Source: VGBK01 sp964354255 (lineage in GTDB: Bacteria; Actinomycetota; Acidimicrobiia; Spongiisociales; UBA11373). Taken from it: a stretch of 64,000 nt of DNA. Below are positions 28,090 to 36,691 of the stretch, piece by piece. A program made the position numbers and the translations under genes. Below the pieces are notes generated by a model. That model worked only from the letters and a program-made list of their open reading frames with translations, was not told the DNA's origin and did no database searches. Every line of letters starts with the position of its first letter. Position 1 is the stretch's first letter. The stretch is taken from contig CAYGYX010000005.1 in NCBI GenBank assembly GCA_964354255.1, positions 1 through 64,000 on the forward strand, given 5' to 3'.

Positions 28090-29100
28090 CTACTTCTCGC
28101 CTGGGGAGCCCTCTGCCTTCTTTCGCTTCGACGGCTGCACCCGGGGAGGCTCCCCGGGCTGCTTGGGGTAGTGGGGTGGCCAGGGAGCGTCGCCGATGCC
28201 GCGGGCTTCGTCGGCCGCCGCCATGGCCAGCAGGCCGGAGAGGTCGCCGGCTGCCTCGTCGATGCCCTCGGTGAGGTCGCCCACGGCTGCCCACCGCCCC
28301 CGGAAGCCCTCCAGGGTCATCTCGAGGGGGTCGATCGTGGCCAGATCGTCCCAGGCGAAGGGGGTAGAGACCCGACCGGTGTGGCGCAGGCTGTAGGCGC
28401 TGGCGATGGTCTTGTCGCGGGCGTTCTGGTTGAAGTCGATGAACACCCCGCTCCGCTCCTCCTTCCACCAGGCGGTGGTGGCCAGGCCGGGGAGGCGGCG
28501 CTCCATCTCCCGGGCGAAGGCCAGGGCGGCGCGGCGCACCTCGTGAAAGGTCCACTGCGGCTGCAGGCGTACGTAGATGTGGATGCCCCGCGACCCGGAG
28601 GTCTTCGGCCACCCCACCAGGCCCCGCTCGGCGAGCAGGTCGCGACAGCCCGCCGCTACCGTCCGGCAGTCGTCGAAACCGAAGCCCTCGGTGGGGTCGA
28701 GGTCGAGGCGCATCTCGTCGGGATGGTCGAGATCCCCCGCCCGGCTGGTCCAGGGGTTGAGGTCGAGGCAGCCCAGCTGGACCTGGTCGATGATGTCGGA
28801 CACGTCGTCGACGACGGCCATGCTCCCCGGCCGGGCCGAGGGGAAGCGCACCGCCACCGCCTCCCGGATGGTGGTGGGGGCCCGTTTGGTGAAGAAGGGA
28901 GGGTGGTCCACCCCTTCCGGCCAGCGCTTCAGCGAGCACGGCCGCCGGCGGACGCCCCGCACCGCCCCGGGGGCGCACATGAGGTAGTGGTTCACCACGT
29001 CGAGCTTGGTCCAGCCCTGGGTGGGGAAGAGCACCTTGTCGGGGCTGGTGAGGCGGACCTCCCGCCCGGCCGCCTCCACCGTGATCTGCTCGGTGGCCAT
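28090..29100 (-). CDS. LigD-type NHEJ polymerase/primase domain protein
   Basis: A 336-residue stand-alone polymerase domain of the LigD (archaeo-eukaryotic primase) group. Motifs: TSPDKVLFPTQGWTKLDVV, the RLDLDPTEG catalytic aspartates (metal-binding DxD), SGSRGIHIYV and STPFAWDDL. It fills gaps with dNTPs or rNTPs during end joining. Its ligase partner is at 23290, but the two are split by 4 kb of lipoprotein genes. The C-terminus is Lys/Glu-rich. The ATG at 29100 follows CATAAT by 6 nt (leaderless-type). Confidence 0.93.
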   Translation of the reverse strand: MATEQITVEAAGREVRLTSPDKVLFPTQGWTKLDVVNHYLMCAPGAVRGVRRRPCSLKRWPEGVDHPPFFTKRAPTTIREAVAVRFPSARPGSMAVVDDVSDIIDQVQLGCLDLNPWTSRAGDLDHPDEMRLDLDPTEGFGFDDCRTVAAGCRDLLAERGLVGWPKTSGSRGIHIYVRLQPQWTFHEVRRAALAFAREMERRLPGLATTAWWKEERSGVFIDFNQNARDKTIASAYSLRHTGRVSTPFAWDDLATIDPLEMTLEGFRGRWAAVGDLTEGIDEAAGDLSGLLAMAAADEARGIGDAPWPPHYPKQPGEPPRVQPSKRKKAEGSPGEK

Positions 29101-29126
29101 CGGCCGATTATGGCCCGGGCCCGTCG

Positions 29127-29894
29127 TCAAGCAGTGGCCCGGACCACCGCGCTCACCGCTGCCGGCCCGGCGGGGTGGGTGGGGATCACCTCGACGCCGG
29201 TGAACCCCGCCGCCTCGAGGCCGGCCACGTACTCCCGGGCCGTGATGGCTCCGGCCAGGCACCCCGCCCAGGCGGCCAGGTCGGCCCGTTCCTCCTCGGA
29301 GAGGGGCCGGACGGCGACGATGTCGGAGATGGTGAACTGCCCCCCGGGCGCCAGCACCCGGTGCGCCTCACGGAAGACGGCCGGCTTGTCGGCCGAGAGG
29401 TTGATCACGCAGTTGGAGATGACGACGTCGACTGAGGCGTCGGGCAGGGGTATGGCCTCGATGTCGCCCTTGATGAACTCGACGTTGGCGACTCCCGCCT
29501 GCTGCTGGTTAGCGCGAGCCAACTCGAGCATCTCGTCGGTCATGTCGAGACCGTAGACGAAACCATCGGGCCCGACCTGGCGGGCGGCGAGGAGCACGTC
29601 GAGGCCGCCGCCGGAGCCCAGGTCGAGGACTCGCTGGCCGGGCCGGAGGCCGGCGACGGTGGTGGGGTTGCCGCACCCCAGTGAGGCCAGCCGGGCGGCA
29701 TCGGGCACCTCGCCGGCGGCGAGACCGGTGTAGGCCGCGGCCCCGAAGCCGGCGGGCTCGTCGGCGCAGCAGGTGGAGGCCGCCGGAGCAGCCGGCTCCC
29801 CCGAGCAGCAGGGCGCCGTCGCGGCCGCTTGCCGGGCGGCAGCGCGGTACCTCTGGAGGACGGCCTCCTTGATCTCCTCCGGGGTCCGGGCCAT
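29127..29894 (-). CDS. arsM: Arsenite S-adenosylmethionine methyltransferase
   Basis: A 255-residue ArsM. The SAM-binding motif is VLDLGSGGGLDVLLAA. Conserved cysteines are present: CC at 29-30, CC at 42-43, LGCGNPT and NCVINLS; the last two are the arsenic-binding residues of the family. ArsM methylates As(III) to volatile or exported forms. The gene follows arsR by 1 bp and has RBS GGAGGTG, so arsR-arsM form an arsenic-responsive operon. Confidence 0.93.
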   Translation of the reverse strand: MARTPEEIKEAVLQRYRAAARQAAATAPCCSGEPAAPAASTCCADEPAGFGAAAYTGLAAGEVPDAARLASLGCGNPTTVAGLRPGQRVLDLGSGGGLDVLLAARQVGPDGFVYGLDMTDEMLELARANQQQAGVANVEFIKGDIEAIPLPDASVDVVISNCVINLSADKPAVFREAHRVLAPGGQFTISDIVAVRPLSEEERADLAAWAGCLAGAITAREYVAGLEAAGFTGVEVIPTHPAGPAAVSAVVRATA

Positions 29895-29895
29895 G

Positions 29896-30327
29896 TCACA
29901 CCTCCGTCGGTTGGGGAGGGCGATCGGCTCCGTCCCGGGCGCCGGCGGCGTCGGGGCCGGCGCCGGCCGGGGCAGGCTGCTCCGGGGGACAGCAGGCCTC
30001 CAATGCATCCGCCAGCGAGCGCAGGGTGGCGGCCAGGGTGGTGGGCGACAGGCTGTACCTGACCTCCCGGCCGCTCTTGGCCGACTCGACTACCCCCGCC
30101 CGGCGGAGGACGGCCAGGTGCCGGGAGACGACCGAGAGGTCCACCGGGCAGCAGGAGGCTGCCTCGCTGACCGTGGTGGGCCGTCCCATCCGGCCGATGC
30201 CGGCGATGAGCGCTGCCCGGTTGGGATCGCCCAGGGCCTTGAAAAGGCCGGGATCGATGAGGGCCTCCAGGTCGGGGCAGCACCCGACGCCGGTGTCGGC
30301 GAGTTGCTTGTTCGTTTGCGTCATCAT
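29896..30327 (-). CDS. arsR: ArsR/SmtB-family metalloregulator
   Basis: A 143-residue winged-helix repressor. The HTH lies at about residues 35-95 (LGDPNRAALIAGIGRMGRPT, RHLAVLRRAGVVESAKSGRE). Paired cysteines sit in CCPVDLS at the start of the recognition region, and further CC pairs near residues 15 and 111 may bind As(III). First gene of arsR-arsM. A TATCAT -10 lies 4 nt before the ATG, suggesting a leaderless or very short leader. Confidence 0.92.
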   Translation of the reverse strand: MMTQTNKQLADTGVGCCPDLEALIDPGLFKALGDPNRAALIAGIGRMGRPTTVSEAASCCPVDLSVVSRHLAVLRRAGVVESAKSGREVRYSLSPTTLAATLRSLADALEACCPPEQPAPAGAGPDAAGARDGADRPPQPTEV

Positions 30328-30336
30328 ACAAATGAT
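30323..30336. promoter_or_regulatory. Inverted repeat over the arsR start
   Basis: ATCAT-acaa-ATGAT overlaps the arsR start codon and the TATCAT -10 box. It is the only AT-rich symmetrical site near arsR, so it is a plausible auto-operator; ArsR sites in other genera are similarly short and imperfect. Confidence 0.45.
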
Positions 30337-30457
30337 AGCACGGTGCGTGGCAGGTGGAAGTCAGGCCGTGCGCCGTATCCCCGGGCTGGTCATCGCCCTG
30401 GGCAGGCCGGCGACCGGCAACGGCGCCCCCTCTGCTCGGCCGCCGGGCGGTTCCGCG

Positions 30458-30481
30458 TCTCCCCCGCGGCCGCGGGGGAGA
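30458..30481. terminator. 24-bp perfect palindrome after the hydrolase gene
   Basis: TCTCCCCCGCGG followed by its exact reverse complement, 3 bp past the stop of the reverse-strand hydrolase. Same core (CTCCCCCGC/GCGGGGGAG) as the hairpin at 1117. Confidence 0.55.
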
Positions 30482-30484
30482 CGA

Positions 30485-31450
30485 TCACGTGTCGTCCAGT
30501 CGCTCGAAAGACCTCACCACCGCCTCCACCAGACGCTCCCGGTTGAACCACAGCAAGGTGCCGTGCCCGGCGTTGACCCATTCCATGACCGACCCGGGCC
30601 AGTGGCGGTGGATGGCCTGCGCGGCGGCGGTGGGCACGTAGCCGTCGTGGGTGGCAGCCACCAGCACCGCCGCCCGGGTGTGGTCCGGGGCGGGGAAGCG
30701 CAGGATGCTGGCGCTGTGCAGCGCCTCGCTCAGGCGCTCCCGGGTCTCCGGGGTGTCGCCGCCCAGAGCCTCCCAGTCGATGGTGGTCTGCAGGATGCCG
30801 TGCAGGAAGGGTGGGCCGGGCGAGAACGGGGCGGCCAGCAGGGCGGTAGCCACCGGGAAGGGCATGGAGGCGGCGAGGAACCCGGCCATGTTGCCCCCCA
30901 TGCTGTAGCCGCTCACGCCGACCCGGTAGCCACAACGCCGGAAGTGGTCGGCGAGCACCCGTCCCTCGAGCACGGCGGCCCGGCCCATCCACATGAAGTC
31001 GGCGACCGTGGTGATGGGCTGCTCCTCGCCGGGAACCGCCCGGCGATCTCCGTAGAAGGGCTGCTCGAGCATCACGGAGGCGATGCCCCGGGCGGCCAGG
31101 TCGCGCGCCAGGCGGAGGCGCCCCTGGTAGCCGTGGTCGTTCCAGGCGGCCATCAGCACCACCAGGCGGTCCGGGTCGCCGGACCCTCTCACCAGGCGGG
31201 CCCGGGCCACCCGGCTGGCGTCGGGGAGGAAACGCCCGGGGCTGTCGAAAGAGAGGTCGCGCCCCACCAGGGAGTCGAACTGCCTCTCCGGGCCTTCTTC
31301 GATCGCCACCTCGGGTATGGGGGTCGACGAGGCGGACTCCTCTAGGTAGGCGGCCATGGCGTCCGCGTCCCCCCAGCCGCGGCGGAAGACCCGCTTGCGG
31401 GGAGGGGTGCGGGCCAGCGCCCGGGCCGAGACCGCGTCGAGCCAGTGCAT
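30485..31450 (-). CDS. Alpha/beta hydrolase (ABHD18-like)
   Basis: A 321-residue hydrolase. The nucleophile elbow GYSMGG and the C-terminal HGTLLW histidine fit an alpha/beta-hydrolase; the N-terminal RKRVFRRGWGDADAM region resembles the ABHD18/DUF2048 group. No signal peptide, so probably cytosolic. A TAAGGT box lies 9 nt before the ATG. The substrate is unknown; an acyl ester is likely. Group assignment is from pattern memory. Confidence 0.75.
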   Translation of the reverse strand: MHWLDAVSARALARTPPRKRVFRRGWGDADAMAAYLEESASSTPIPEVAIEEGPERQFDSLVGRDLSFDSPGRFLPDASRVARARLVRGSGDPDRLVVLMAAWNDHGYQGRLRLARDLAARGIASVMLEQPFYGDRRAVPGEEQPITTVADFMWMGRAAVLEGRVLADHFRRCGYRVGVSGYSMGGNMAGFLAASMPFPVATALLAAPFSPGPPFLHGILQTTIDWEALGGDTPETRERLSEALHSASILRFPAPDHTRAAVLVAATHDGYVPTAAAQAIHRHWPGSVMEWVNAGHGTLLWFNRERLVEAVVRSFERLDDT

Positions 31451-31499
31451 GGGTACGGAACCTTAGACCCGGCCGTCCGGGCTCCGGTAGCGTGGCTCC

Positions 31500-32492
31500 G
31501 TGGCCCCGGAGATCGTGCCTTTCGACGGCAGCGAGGATGCCTACCGCCGGCGGGTGGCGCTCCTCAAGGAGGCTCAGCCCGACGAGCCCTGGAGCATGGA
31601 GGGGGAACGTGCCGCCGACGAGGCGGACGCCGCCGCCGGTCGGCCGGGGGGAGCGTTCCTTGCCGCCCTTGACGGCGAATGCCTCGGCTTTGCCCGGTTC
31701 CGGGCCGACCCCGAGGACCCGACTCCCGGCCGGCGCCGGCTCTGGGTGGCGGTAGCCCATCGGGCCCGTCGCCGCGGGGTGGGGACCGCGCTCCTCGATG
31801 CCGTGGGGCGGGCCGCGGCCGCGCAGGGAGCCGCCGAGTTCCTCGTCTCCACCAGCTTGGCAGAGCCGGACGGCCTGGCCTTCGCCCTGGCCCGCGGCTT
31901 CGCCGAGGTCGGTGGAGAGGTGGAGTTGCACCTGGACTTGCGCTCCTTCGAGGCGGCCCGGTTCCCCGCTCACTCCCGGGTGCCCGGCCTGCACCTGGAC
32001 AGCCTGGCCTCTCTCCTTCTCCGCGACCAGGGCTGGTGCGAGCGCTATTACTGCCTCTATGCCTCCCTCGGGGCCGGCGTCTTGTGGGACCGGGGTGGGG
32101 CTCCCCCGGACCCTGAGGCCTTTCGCCGGTTCCACGTCGAGGCGCCCGGGCTCCTGGACGAGGGCACGGCGGTGGCCGTGGTCGACGGTGAGTGGGTAGG
32201 GCTGTGCGAGCTCCGGCGCTCGGGCGACGACACGGCCACTGCCTACCAGGAGCTGACCGGGGTCCTGCCCGCCCATCGGCGGCAGGGCATCGGCCGCGCC
32301 TTGGTCTGCGCAGCCGCCGGGTGGGCGCGGCACGACGGCTACCGCCGCCTGCTGACTTCCACCGGCGTGCGCAACGAGGCGATGCAGGCTCTGGCGAGCC
32401 GGCTCGGGTTTCGGGTAGCCGGGCGGTGGAGCTACCTCGTGGGCGCGGTGTCGCGGCTGCGCGTACCATCCGGGGAGGAGGTTGGAAGATGA
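31500..32492 (+). CDS. Tandem GNAT acetyltransferase
   Basis: A 330-residue protein with two GNAT domains (about residues 1-150 and 165-330). Acetyl-CoA loops: ARRRGVGTALL in the first and AHRRQGIGRALVCAA in the second. The layout is like mycothiol synthase and related tandem acetyltransferases, but the identity is open. The GTG start follows TAGCGT by 6 nt. Its stop overlaps the next start (ATGA), so the two genes are coupled. Confidence 0.85.
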   Translation: MAPEIVPFDGSEDAYRRRVALLKEAQPDEPWSMEGERAADEADAAAGRPGGAFLAALDGECLGFARFRADPEDPTPGRRRLWVAVAHRARRRGVGTALLDAVGRAAAAQGAAEFLVSTSLAEPDGLAFALARGFAEVGGEVELHLDLRSFEAARFPAHSRVPGLHLDSLASLLLRDQGWCERYYCLYASLGAGVLWDRGGAPPDPEAFRRFHVEAPGLLDEGTAVAVVDGEWVGLCELRRSGDDTATAYQELTGVLPAHRRQGIGRALVCAAAGWARHDGYRRLLTSTGVRNEAMQALASRLGFRVAGRWSYLVGAVSRLRVPSGEEVGR

Positions 32493-33964
32493 CCAGCGGG
32501 AAGAAGGGGATGAAGCTGATCGCCGGCGCCGGGGTCGGTGCCGCCGCCGCGGCGGCGCTGCGCCGCCGCTGGGCGGGGCGGCGCACAGTGGCTGCACCGG
32601 AGGTGCCGCTGCCGGGGAGCGCCGGACGGGCGCTCCTCGATCACCTGGCCGAAGCGGTGCAGATGCGCACGATCAGCCACGAGGACCGCGCTCTCATCGA
32701 CTGGGCGCCCTTCGACGAGTTCCACGCCTTCCTCGAGCGGACCTACCCGCTGGTGCACCGGGACTTGCGGCGTGAGGTCGTCGCCGGGCACTCCCTGCTG
32801 TACACCTGGGAGGGGGCCGATCCCGCCGCCCCGCCGGTGTTGCTCATGGGTCACCTGGACGTGGTAGGGGTGGAGCCGGGCACGGAAGGCGATTGGGAGC
32901 ACCCTCCATTCGCCGGCGAGTGCGACGAGCAGCACCTGTGGGGTCGGGGCACCATCGACGACAAGGGAGCGGTTATCGCCCTCTTCGAGGCGGTAGAAAG
33001 CCTGCTCGGGGAGGGGTTCCGCCCCGACGTGACCCTGCACCTGGCGATCGGGCACGACGAAGAGATCGGTGGGGCGGAGGGGGCCGCCGCCGTGTCCGCC
33101 CTCCTCGCGTCGCGCGGCGTGCGCCTCGACTTCGTGCTCGATGAGGGGGGCGCAGTGGTCTCCGGCCTCCTCCCCGGGCTCGGCAAGCCGGTCGCCTTGC
33201 TGGGGATCGGGGAGAAGGGCTACCTCAACGTGGAGCTCATCGCTGAGGGCAGCGGTGGGCACTCCTCGGTGCCTCCGCCGCATACCGCCATCGGCCTGCT
33301 GGCCGCGGCGGTGCAGCGGCTCGAGGCCGGCCCGATGCCGGCCCGGCTCGACGTGCAGGCGGGCTTCTTCGCCGCCCTCGCTCCGGCGATGGGTGGCATC
33401 CAGGGCCTGGCGCTGCGCAACCTGGACCGCCTGGGACCGCTGGTGGAACGGCGCCTGTCCTCCCTGCCCGCGGGGAACGCCCTGATCCGTACCACCTCCG
33501 CCGTCACCATGATCCAGGGCGGGGTGAAGCCGAACCAGCTGCCCCAGTCGGCCCGAGCGGTGGCCAACTTCCGGGTGCTGCCCGGCGACACGGCGGCCGG
33601 GGTGCTGGCCCACGTCCGGAAGGTGGTCGGTGAGGGGATCGCGGTGCGGCAAGTCGAGGGTGGCTTCAGTGCCGAGCCCTCGGTGCTGGCCGATACCGGG
33701 TCGGCCTCCTACCGGCTGGTGGCCGAGACGGTGGAGGAGGTCTTCCCCGGCGCCACGGTGGCGCCCTGGATAGTCATGGGGGCCACCGACTCCCGCCACT
33801 ATCTCCCCGTCGCCGAGAGCGTCTACCGCTTCAGCCCCTTCCGGTTCACCCCGGAGGACATGAGTCGGATGCACGGCACCGGAGAGCGGATGCGCCTGAC
33901 CGATGCCGATGGGGCGGTCGCCTTCTACCGGCGCCTGGTCATGCGGGCCTGCGGGGTGGGGTAG
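32489..33964 (+). CDS. M20-family carboxypeptidase/N-acyl-amino-acid hydrolase (PM20D1-like)
   Basis: A 491-residue M20 peptidase. A hydrophobic Ala-rich N-terminus (about residues 9-25) suggests a membrane anchor or uncleaved signal. Metal ligands are in LLMGHLDVV and LWGRGTIDDKG; catalytic Glu and the next ligand are in GHDEEIGG; LDEGG carries another. The long insertion (residues 250-330) is typical of carboxypeptidase S/PM20D1. RBS GGAGGAG lies 8 nt upstream. It probably hydrolyses N-acyl amino acids or peptides. Confidence 0.9.
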   Translation: MTSGKKGMKLIAGAGVGAAAAAALRRRWAGRRTVAAPEVPLPGSAGRALLDHLAEAVQMRTISHEDRALIDWAPFDEFHAFLERTYPLVHRDLRREVVAGHSLLYTWEGADPAAPPVLLMGHLDVVGVEPGTEGDWEHPPFAGECDEQHLWGRGTIDDKGAVIALFEAVESLLGEGFRPDVTLHLAIGHDEEIGGAEGAAAVSALLASRGVRLDFVLDEGGAVVSGLLPGLGKPVALLGIGEKGYLNVELIAEGSGGHSSVPPPHTAIGLLAAAVQRLEAGPMPARLDVQAGFFAALAPAMGGIQGLALRNLDRLGPLVERRLSSLPAGNALIRTTSAVTMIQGGVKPNQLPQSARAVANFRVLPGDTAAGVLAHVRKVVGEGIAVRQVEGGFSAEPSVLADTGSASYRLVAETVEEVFPGATVAPWIVMGATDSRHYLPVAESVYRFSPFRFTPEDMSRMHGTGERMRLTDADGAVAFYRRLVMRACGVG

Positions 33965-34036
33965 GAGGATCCACGCCGGGTTGGGGGGGTGAGGGCTTCC
34001 TCGGCCCCGCCGCCGCGGGGGAGACAACAGAGGGCT

Positions 34037-34609
34037 TCAGCCCGGGCCTTCCGGCCCCACCGAGATCGCCAGCAGGTCCCGGGCGTGGGCGGCGAAGTCG
34101 AAGCCCGGGTCGAGCATCTCCCAAATGGCCAGGCCCTGCAGGGCGGCGAGCAGGAAAGAGGCACGCCGACGCGCCTCGGCCCTGGCCAGGCCGGGCCGGG
34201 AACGGCCCATCCCCTCCGAGAAGCGATCGAGGCGATTGGCGTGGTGGCGCAGTATGCGCCCGCGCAGCCGGTGGTCGTCGGCGCTCCCTGCCACCGCCAG
34301 CTGGATGTAGATGCGGGCGAGCACCGGCTGGCCCTCAATGAAACTGATGTAGGCCTCGACCAGGTCCTCGACGGTGTCCTGCCCCCGGCGAGCGGGGTCG
34401 GGGTCCACCGCCTCGAGAGCCTGGCGGACCACGGTGACGACCGCCTCCTCTTTGGTCTCGAAGAGGTTGTAGAAGGAGCCGGGGAGCACCCCGGCCCGCT
34501 CGCAGATGCCCTTGAGGGTGATGCCCTCCAGGCCGGTCTCGGCGAGCAGCGACCGGGTGGCATCGAGGATCCTCTCCTGGGTCTCCAGCCCTGCCCGGTA
34601 GCGGGCCAT
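34037..34609 (-). CDS. TetR-family regulator
   Basis: A 190-residue TetR protein. N-terminal HTH (about residues 9-55): RILDATRSLLAETGLEGIT, SFYNLFETKEEAV. The C-terminal ligand domain is not closely assignable. ATG at 34609 with AGGAGG 5 nt upstream. It diverges from the acyl-CoA dehydrogenase gene across a palindrome at 34651, so it probably represses that gene, releasing it on binding a fatty acyl ligand (inference). Confidence 0.87.
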   Translation of the reverse strand: MARYRAGLETQERILDATRSLLAETGLEGITLKGICERAGVLPGSFYNLFETKEEAVVTVVRQALEAVDPDPARRGQDTVEDLVEAYISFIEGQPVLARIYIQLAVAGSADDHRLRGRILRHHANRLDRFSEGMGRSRPGLARAEARRRASFLLAALQGLAIWEMLDPGFDFAAHARDLLAISVGPEGPG

Positions 34610-34650
34610 CTGCTCCTCCTGCACCGCCGCGGCCTGCCCCCCGCCAGATA

Positions 34651-34666
34651 TTGAGTGTATACTCAA
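34651..34666. promoter_or_regulatory. TetR-type palindromic operator with overlapping -10
   Basis: TTGAGT-gtat-ACTCAA, a perfect 6-bp inverted repeat, between the divergent tetR and acyl-CoA dehydrogenase genes. TATACT (34658-34663), a good -10 for the dehydrogenase gene, lies inside it, so binding would block initiation. It resembles a HAIR site but has a 4-bp spacer and no outer C/G. Confidence 0.72.
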
Positions 34667-34702
34667 ATTAGGTCACACACCCTTCGAGCGCGGGGGACAC
34701 TC

Positions 34703-36511
34703 ATGTCGCACTACATCTCCAATCTGCGGGATATCGAGTTCAACCTATTCGAGGCGCACCGGATCCAGGAGTACCTGGGCACCGGCCCGTTCTCGCAAAT
34801 GGACCGGGACACCGCCGGCGACGTGCTGCGCGAGGTAGACCGCCTCGCCGTCGAAGAGTTCGCCGAGACCTTCACCGAGATCGACCACGATGGGCCCAAG
34901 CTCGTCAACGGTGAGGTGAGACTGCCTCCCGCCCTCGCCCGTACCCTCGACAAGTACTACGAGGGCGGTTGGGACCGCATCGCCATGCCGGAGGATCTCG
35001 GCGGCTTCGGGGCGCCCCCGTCGCTGCGCTGGGCGGTACAGGAGCTGTTCTCCGGCGCCAACGCCTCCGCCTTCCTGTACGTCGGTGCCCCGCTCATGGC
35101 CTACGTGATCTACAAGGTGGGCACCCCGGAGCAGGGCGAGACCTGGGCCCGCTGGACCATGGACCGCCGCTGGGGAGCCACGATGGTCCTCACCGAGGCG
35201 GACGCCGGCTCGGATGTGGGGGCGGGCACCACCAAGGCCATCCCCGTCGAGGGCGACATGTACCACATCGAGGGGGTGAAGCGTTTCATCACCAGCGGCG
35301 ACGGTGACTACTACGAGAACATCCTCCATCTGACGCTGGCCCGTCCCGTAGGGGCAGGCCCGGGGACCAAGGGCCTCTCCTGCTTCATCATCCCCAAGTA
35401 CCTGGTGAACCCCGATGGCAGCCCCGGGGAGCCCAATGGGGTCACCACCACCATGATCGAGGACAAGATGGGCATCAAGGGGTCGGTGACCTGTGAGCTC
35501 ACCTTCGGCCTCGACAAGCCCTGCGTCGGCTGGCTGCTGGGCGGGGTGCACGAGGGCATCCGCCAGATGTTCTACGTCCTCGAGGATGCCCGCATGAGCA
35601 TCGGCGCCAAGTCGGCGGCCACCATGTCCACCGGCTACCTGAACGCCCTCGCCTATGCCAAGGAGCGCATCCAGAGCGGCGACCTGACCCAGACCCGTGA
35701 CCCGGTGGCGCCGCGGGTGGCCATCATCCGCCACCCAGACGTGCGCCGCATGCTCATGGAGCAGAAGGCCCACGCCGAAGGGATGCGGGCGCTGACCCTC
35801 TACAGCGCCTGGCTGCTCGATCAGGTGATCCTGCACCCCGACGACAAGCAGTGGTCCAAGCTCTCCGACCTGATGCTTCCGCTGGTCAAGGGCTACTGCT
35901 CGGAAAAGGCCTACGTGCTGCTCGGGCAGTGCCTGCAGGTGCTCGGCGGCTCCGGCTTCACCAAGGACTACCCGTTCGAGCAGTACGTCCGGGACATCAA
36001 GATCGACTCCATCTACGAGGGCACGACCGGCATCCAGGCCCTGGACCTGTTCTTCCGCAAGATCGCCCGCGACCAGGGGCAGACGCTGATGGGCCTGGCC
36101 GGCAAGATCATGGAGACGGTCAAGGGCGGCGGCGACGGCGACGCCTTCGCCAAGGAGAGGGGCCTGCTCGGCAAGGCCATGGAGGACGTGCAGGCCCAAC
36201 TGATGGTCATGGTGGGCAACACGATGGCCTCCATGCAGGACCCGCCCCAGGTGTACAAGGTGGGCCTGCACACCAACGCCTTGCTCGAAAGCCTGGCCGA
36301 GGCGGTGATCGGCTGGCTGCTGCTGCACCACGCCGAGATCGCCCATCGGGCCCTGCCCGGGGCTTCGGCCAAGGACAAGCCCTACTACCAGGGCAAGATC
36401 GCCTCGGCGCGCTGGTTTGCCACCAACGTGCTGCCCAAGGCGGCGCTGCGCCGCACGCTGGCCGAGGGCGAGCAGGGTGACCTGATGACTCTGCCCGACG
36501 AGGCTTTCTGA
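34703..36511 (+). CDS. Acyl-CoA dehydrogenase, FadE5-type
   Basis: A 602-residue FAD enzyme for the first step of fatty-acid beta-oxidation. Motifs: VLTEADAGSDVGA, VKRFITSGDGD, GSGFTKDYPFEQYVRDIKI and IYEGTTGIQALDL with the catalytic Glu near residue 439. The extra N-terminal domain and long C-terminal region match actinobacterial FadE5 (about 610 residues), not the ~380-residue class. Electrons would go to ETF and probably the EtfD-like protein at 48605. Preceded by a TetR operator. Confidence 0.92.
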   Translation: MSHYISNLRDIEFNLFEAHRIQEYLGTGPFSQMDRDTAGDVLREVDRLAVEEFAETFTEIDHDGPKLVNGEVRLPPALARTLDKYYEGGWDRIAMPEDLGGFGAPPSLRWAVQELFSGANASAFLYVGAPLMAYVIYKVGTPEQGETWARWTMDRRWGATMVLTEADAGSDVGAGTTKAIPVEGDMYHIEGVKRFITSGDGDYYENILHLTLARPVGAGPGTKGLSCFIIPKYLVNPDGSPGEPNGVTTTMIEDKMGIKGSVTCELTFGLDKPCVGWLLGGVHEGIRQMFYVLEDARMSIGAKSAATMSTGYLNALAYAKERIQSGDLTQTRDPVAPRVAIIRHPDVRRMLMEQKAHAEGMRALTLYSAWLLDQVILHPDDKQWSKLSDLMLPLVKGYCSEKAYVLLGQCLQVLGGSGFTKDYPFEQYVRDIKIDSIYEGTTGIQALDLFFRKIARDQGQTLMGLAGKIMETVKGGGDGDAFAKERGLLGKAMEDVQAQLMVMVGNTMASMQDPPQVYKVGLHTNALLESLAEAVIGWLLLHHAEIAHRALPGASAKDKPYYQGKIASARWFATNVLPKAALRRTLAEGEQGDLMTLPDEAF

Positions 36512-36520
36512 GAGAGATCG

Positions 36521-36630
36521 CCTCTCCCGCTGGGGCGGGGCCGTCGGGAGGCCCTCTCCCCCCGCCCTCTCCCGCTGGGGCGGGGAGCCAGGGAGGCCCT
36601 CTCCCCCCGCCCTCTCCCGCTGGGGCGGGA
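36521..36630. repeat. Three tandem 45-bp units in an intergenic region
   Basis: CCTCTCCCGCTGGGGCGGG begins at 36521, 36566 and 36611, exactly 45 bp apart; each core is a palindrome (CTCCCGC/GCGGGG-like). The spacer differs slightly between units (CCGTCGGGAGG versus AGCCAGGGAGG). They fill the space between the acyl-CoA dehydrogenase and the next gene and match the single-copy palindromes elsewhere in the window. Confidence 0.7.
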
Positions 36631-36691
36631 GAGGGAGCCGGTTGAAGCCGGCGGCCCCCGTCGGCCATCATGGGGCCTCACGACGGCGGGA

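Noticed and set aside
28090..28140. Lys/Glu-rich polymerase tail as a separate small gene
   Set aside because: It is in frame with the polymerase and such charged tails are common in this family.
34651..34666. HAIR-like (HspR) site before the acyl-CoA dehydrogenase
   Set aside because: The half-sites TTGAGT/ACTCAA match, but the spacer is 4 bp instead of 7 and the outer C/G are absent; the neighbouring divergent TetR gene explains it better.
34745..36346. Long reverse-strand frame opposite the acyl-CoA dehydrogenase
   Set aside because: Codon-position GC bias produces open antisense frames throughout this genome; no protein features seen.
36521..36630. CRISPR-like array
   Set aside because: Only three units with near-identical 25-bp spacers and palindromic GC-rich cores; no cas genes nearby.
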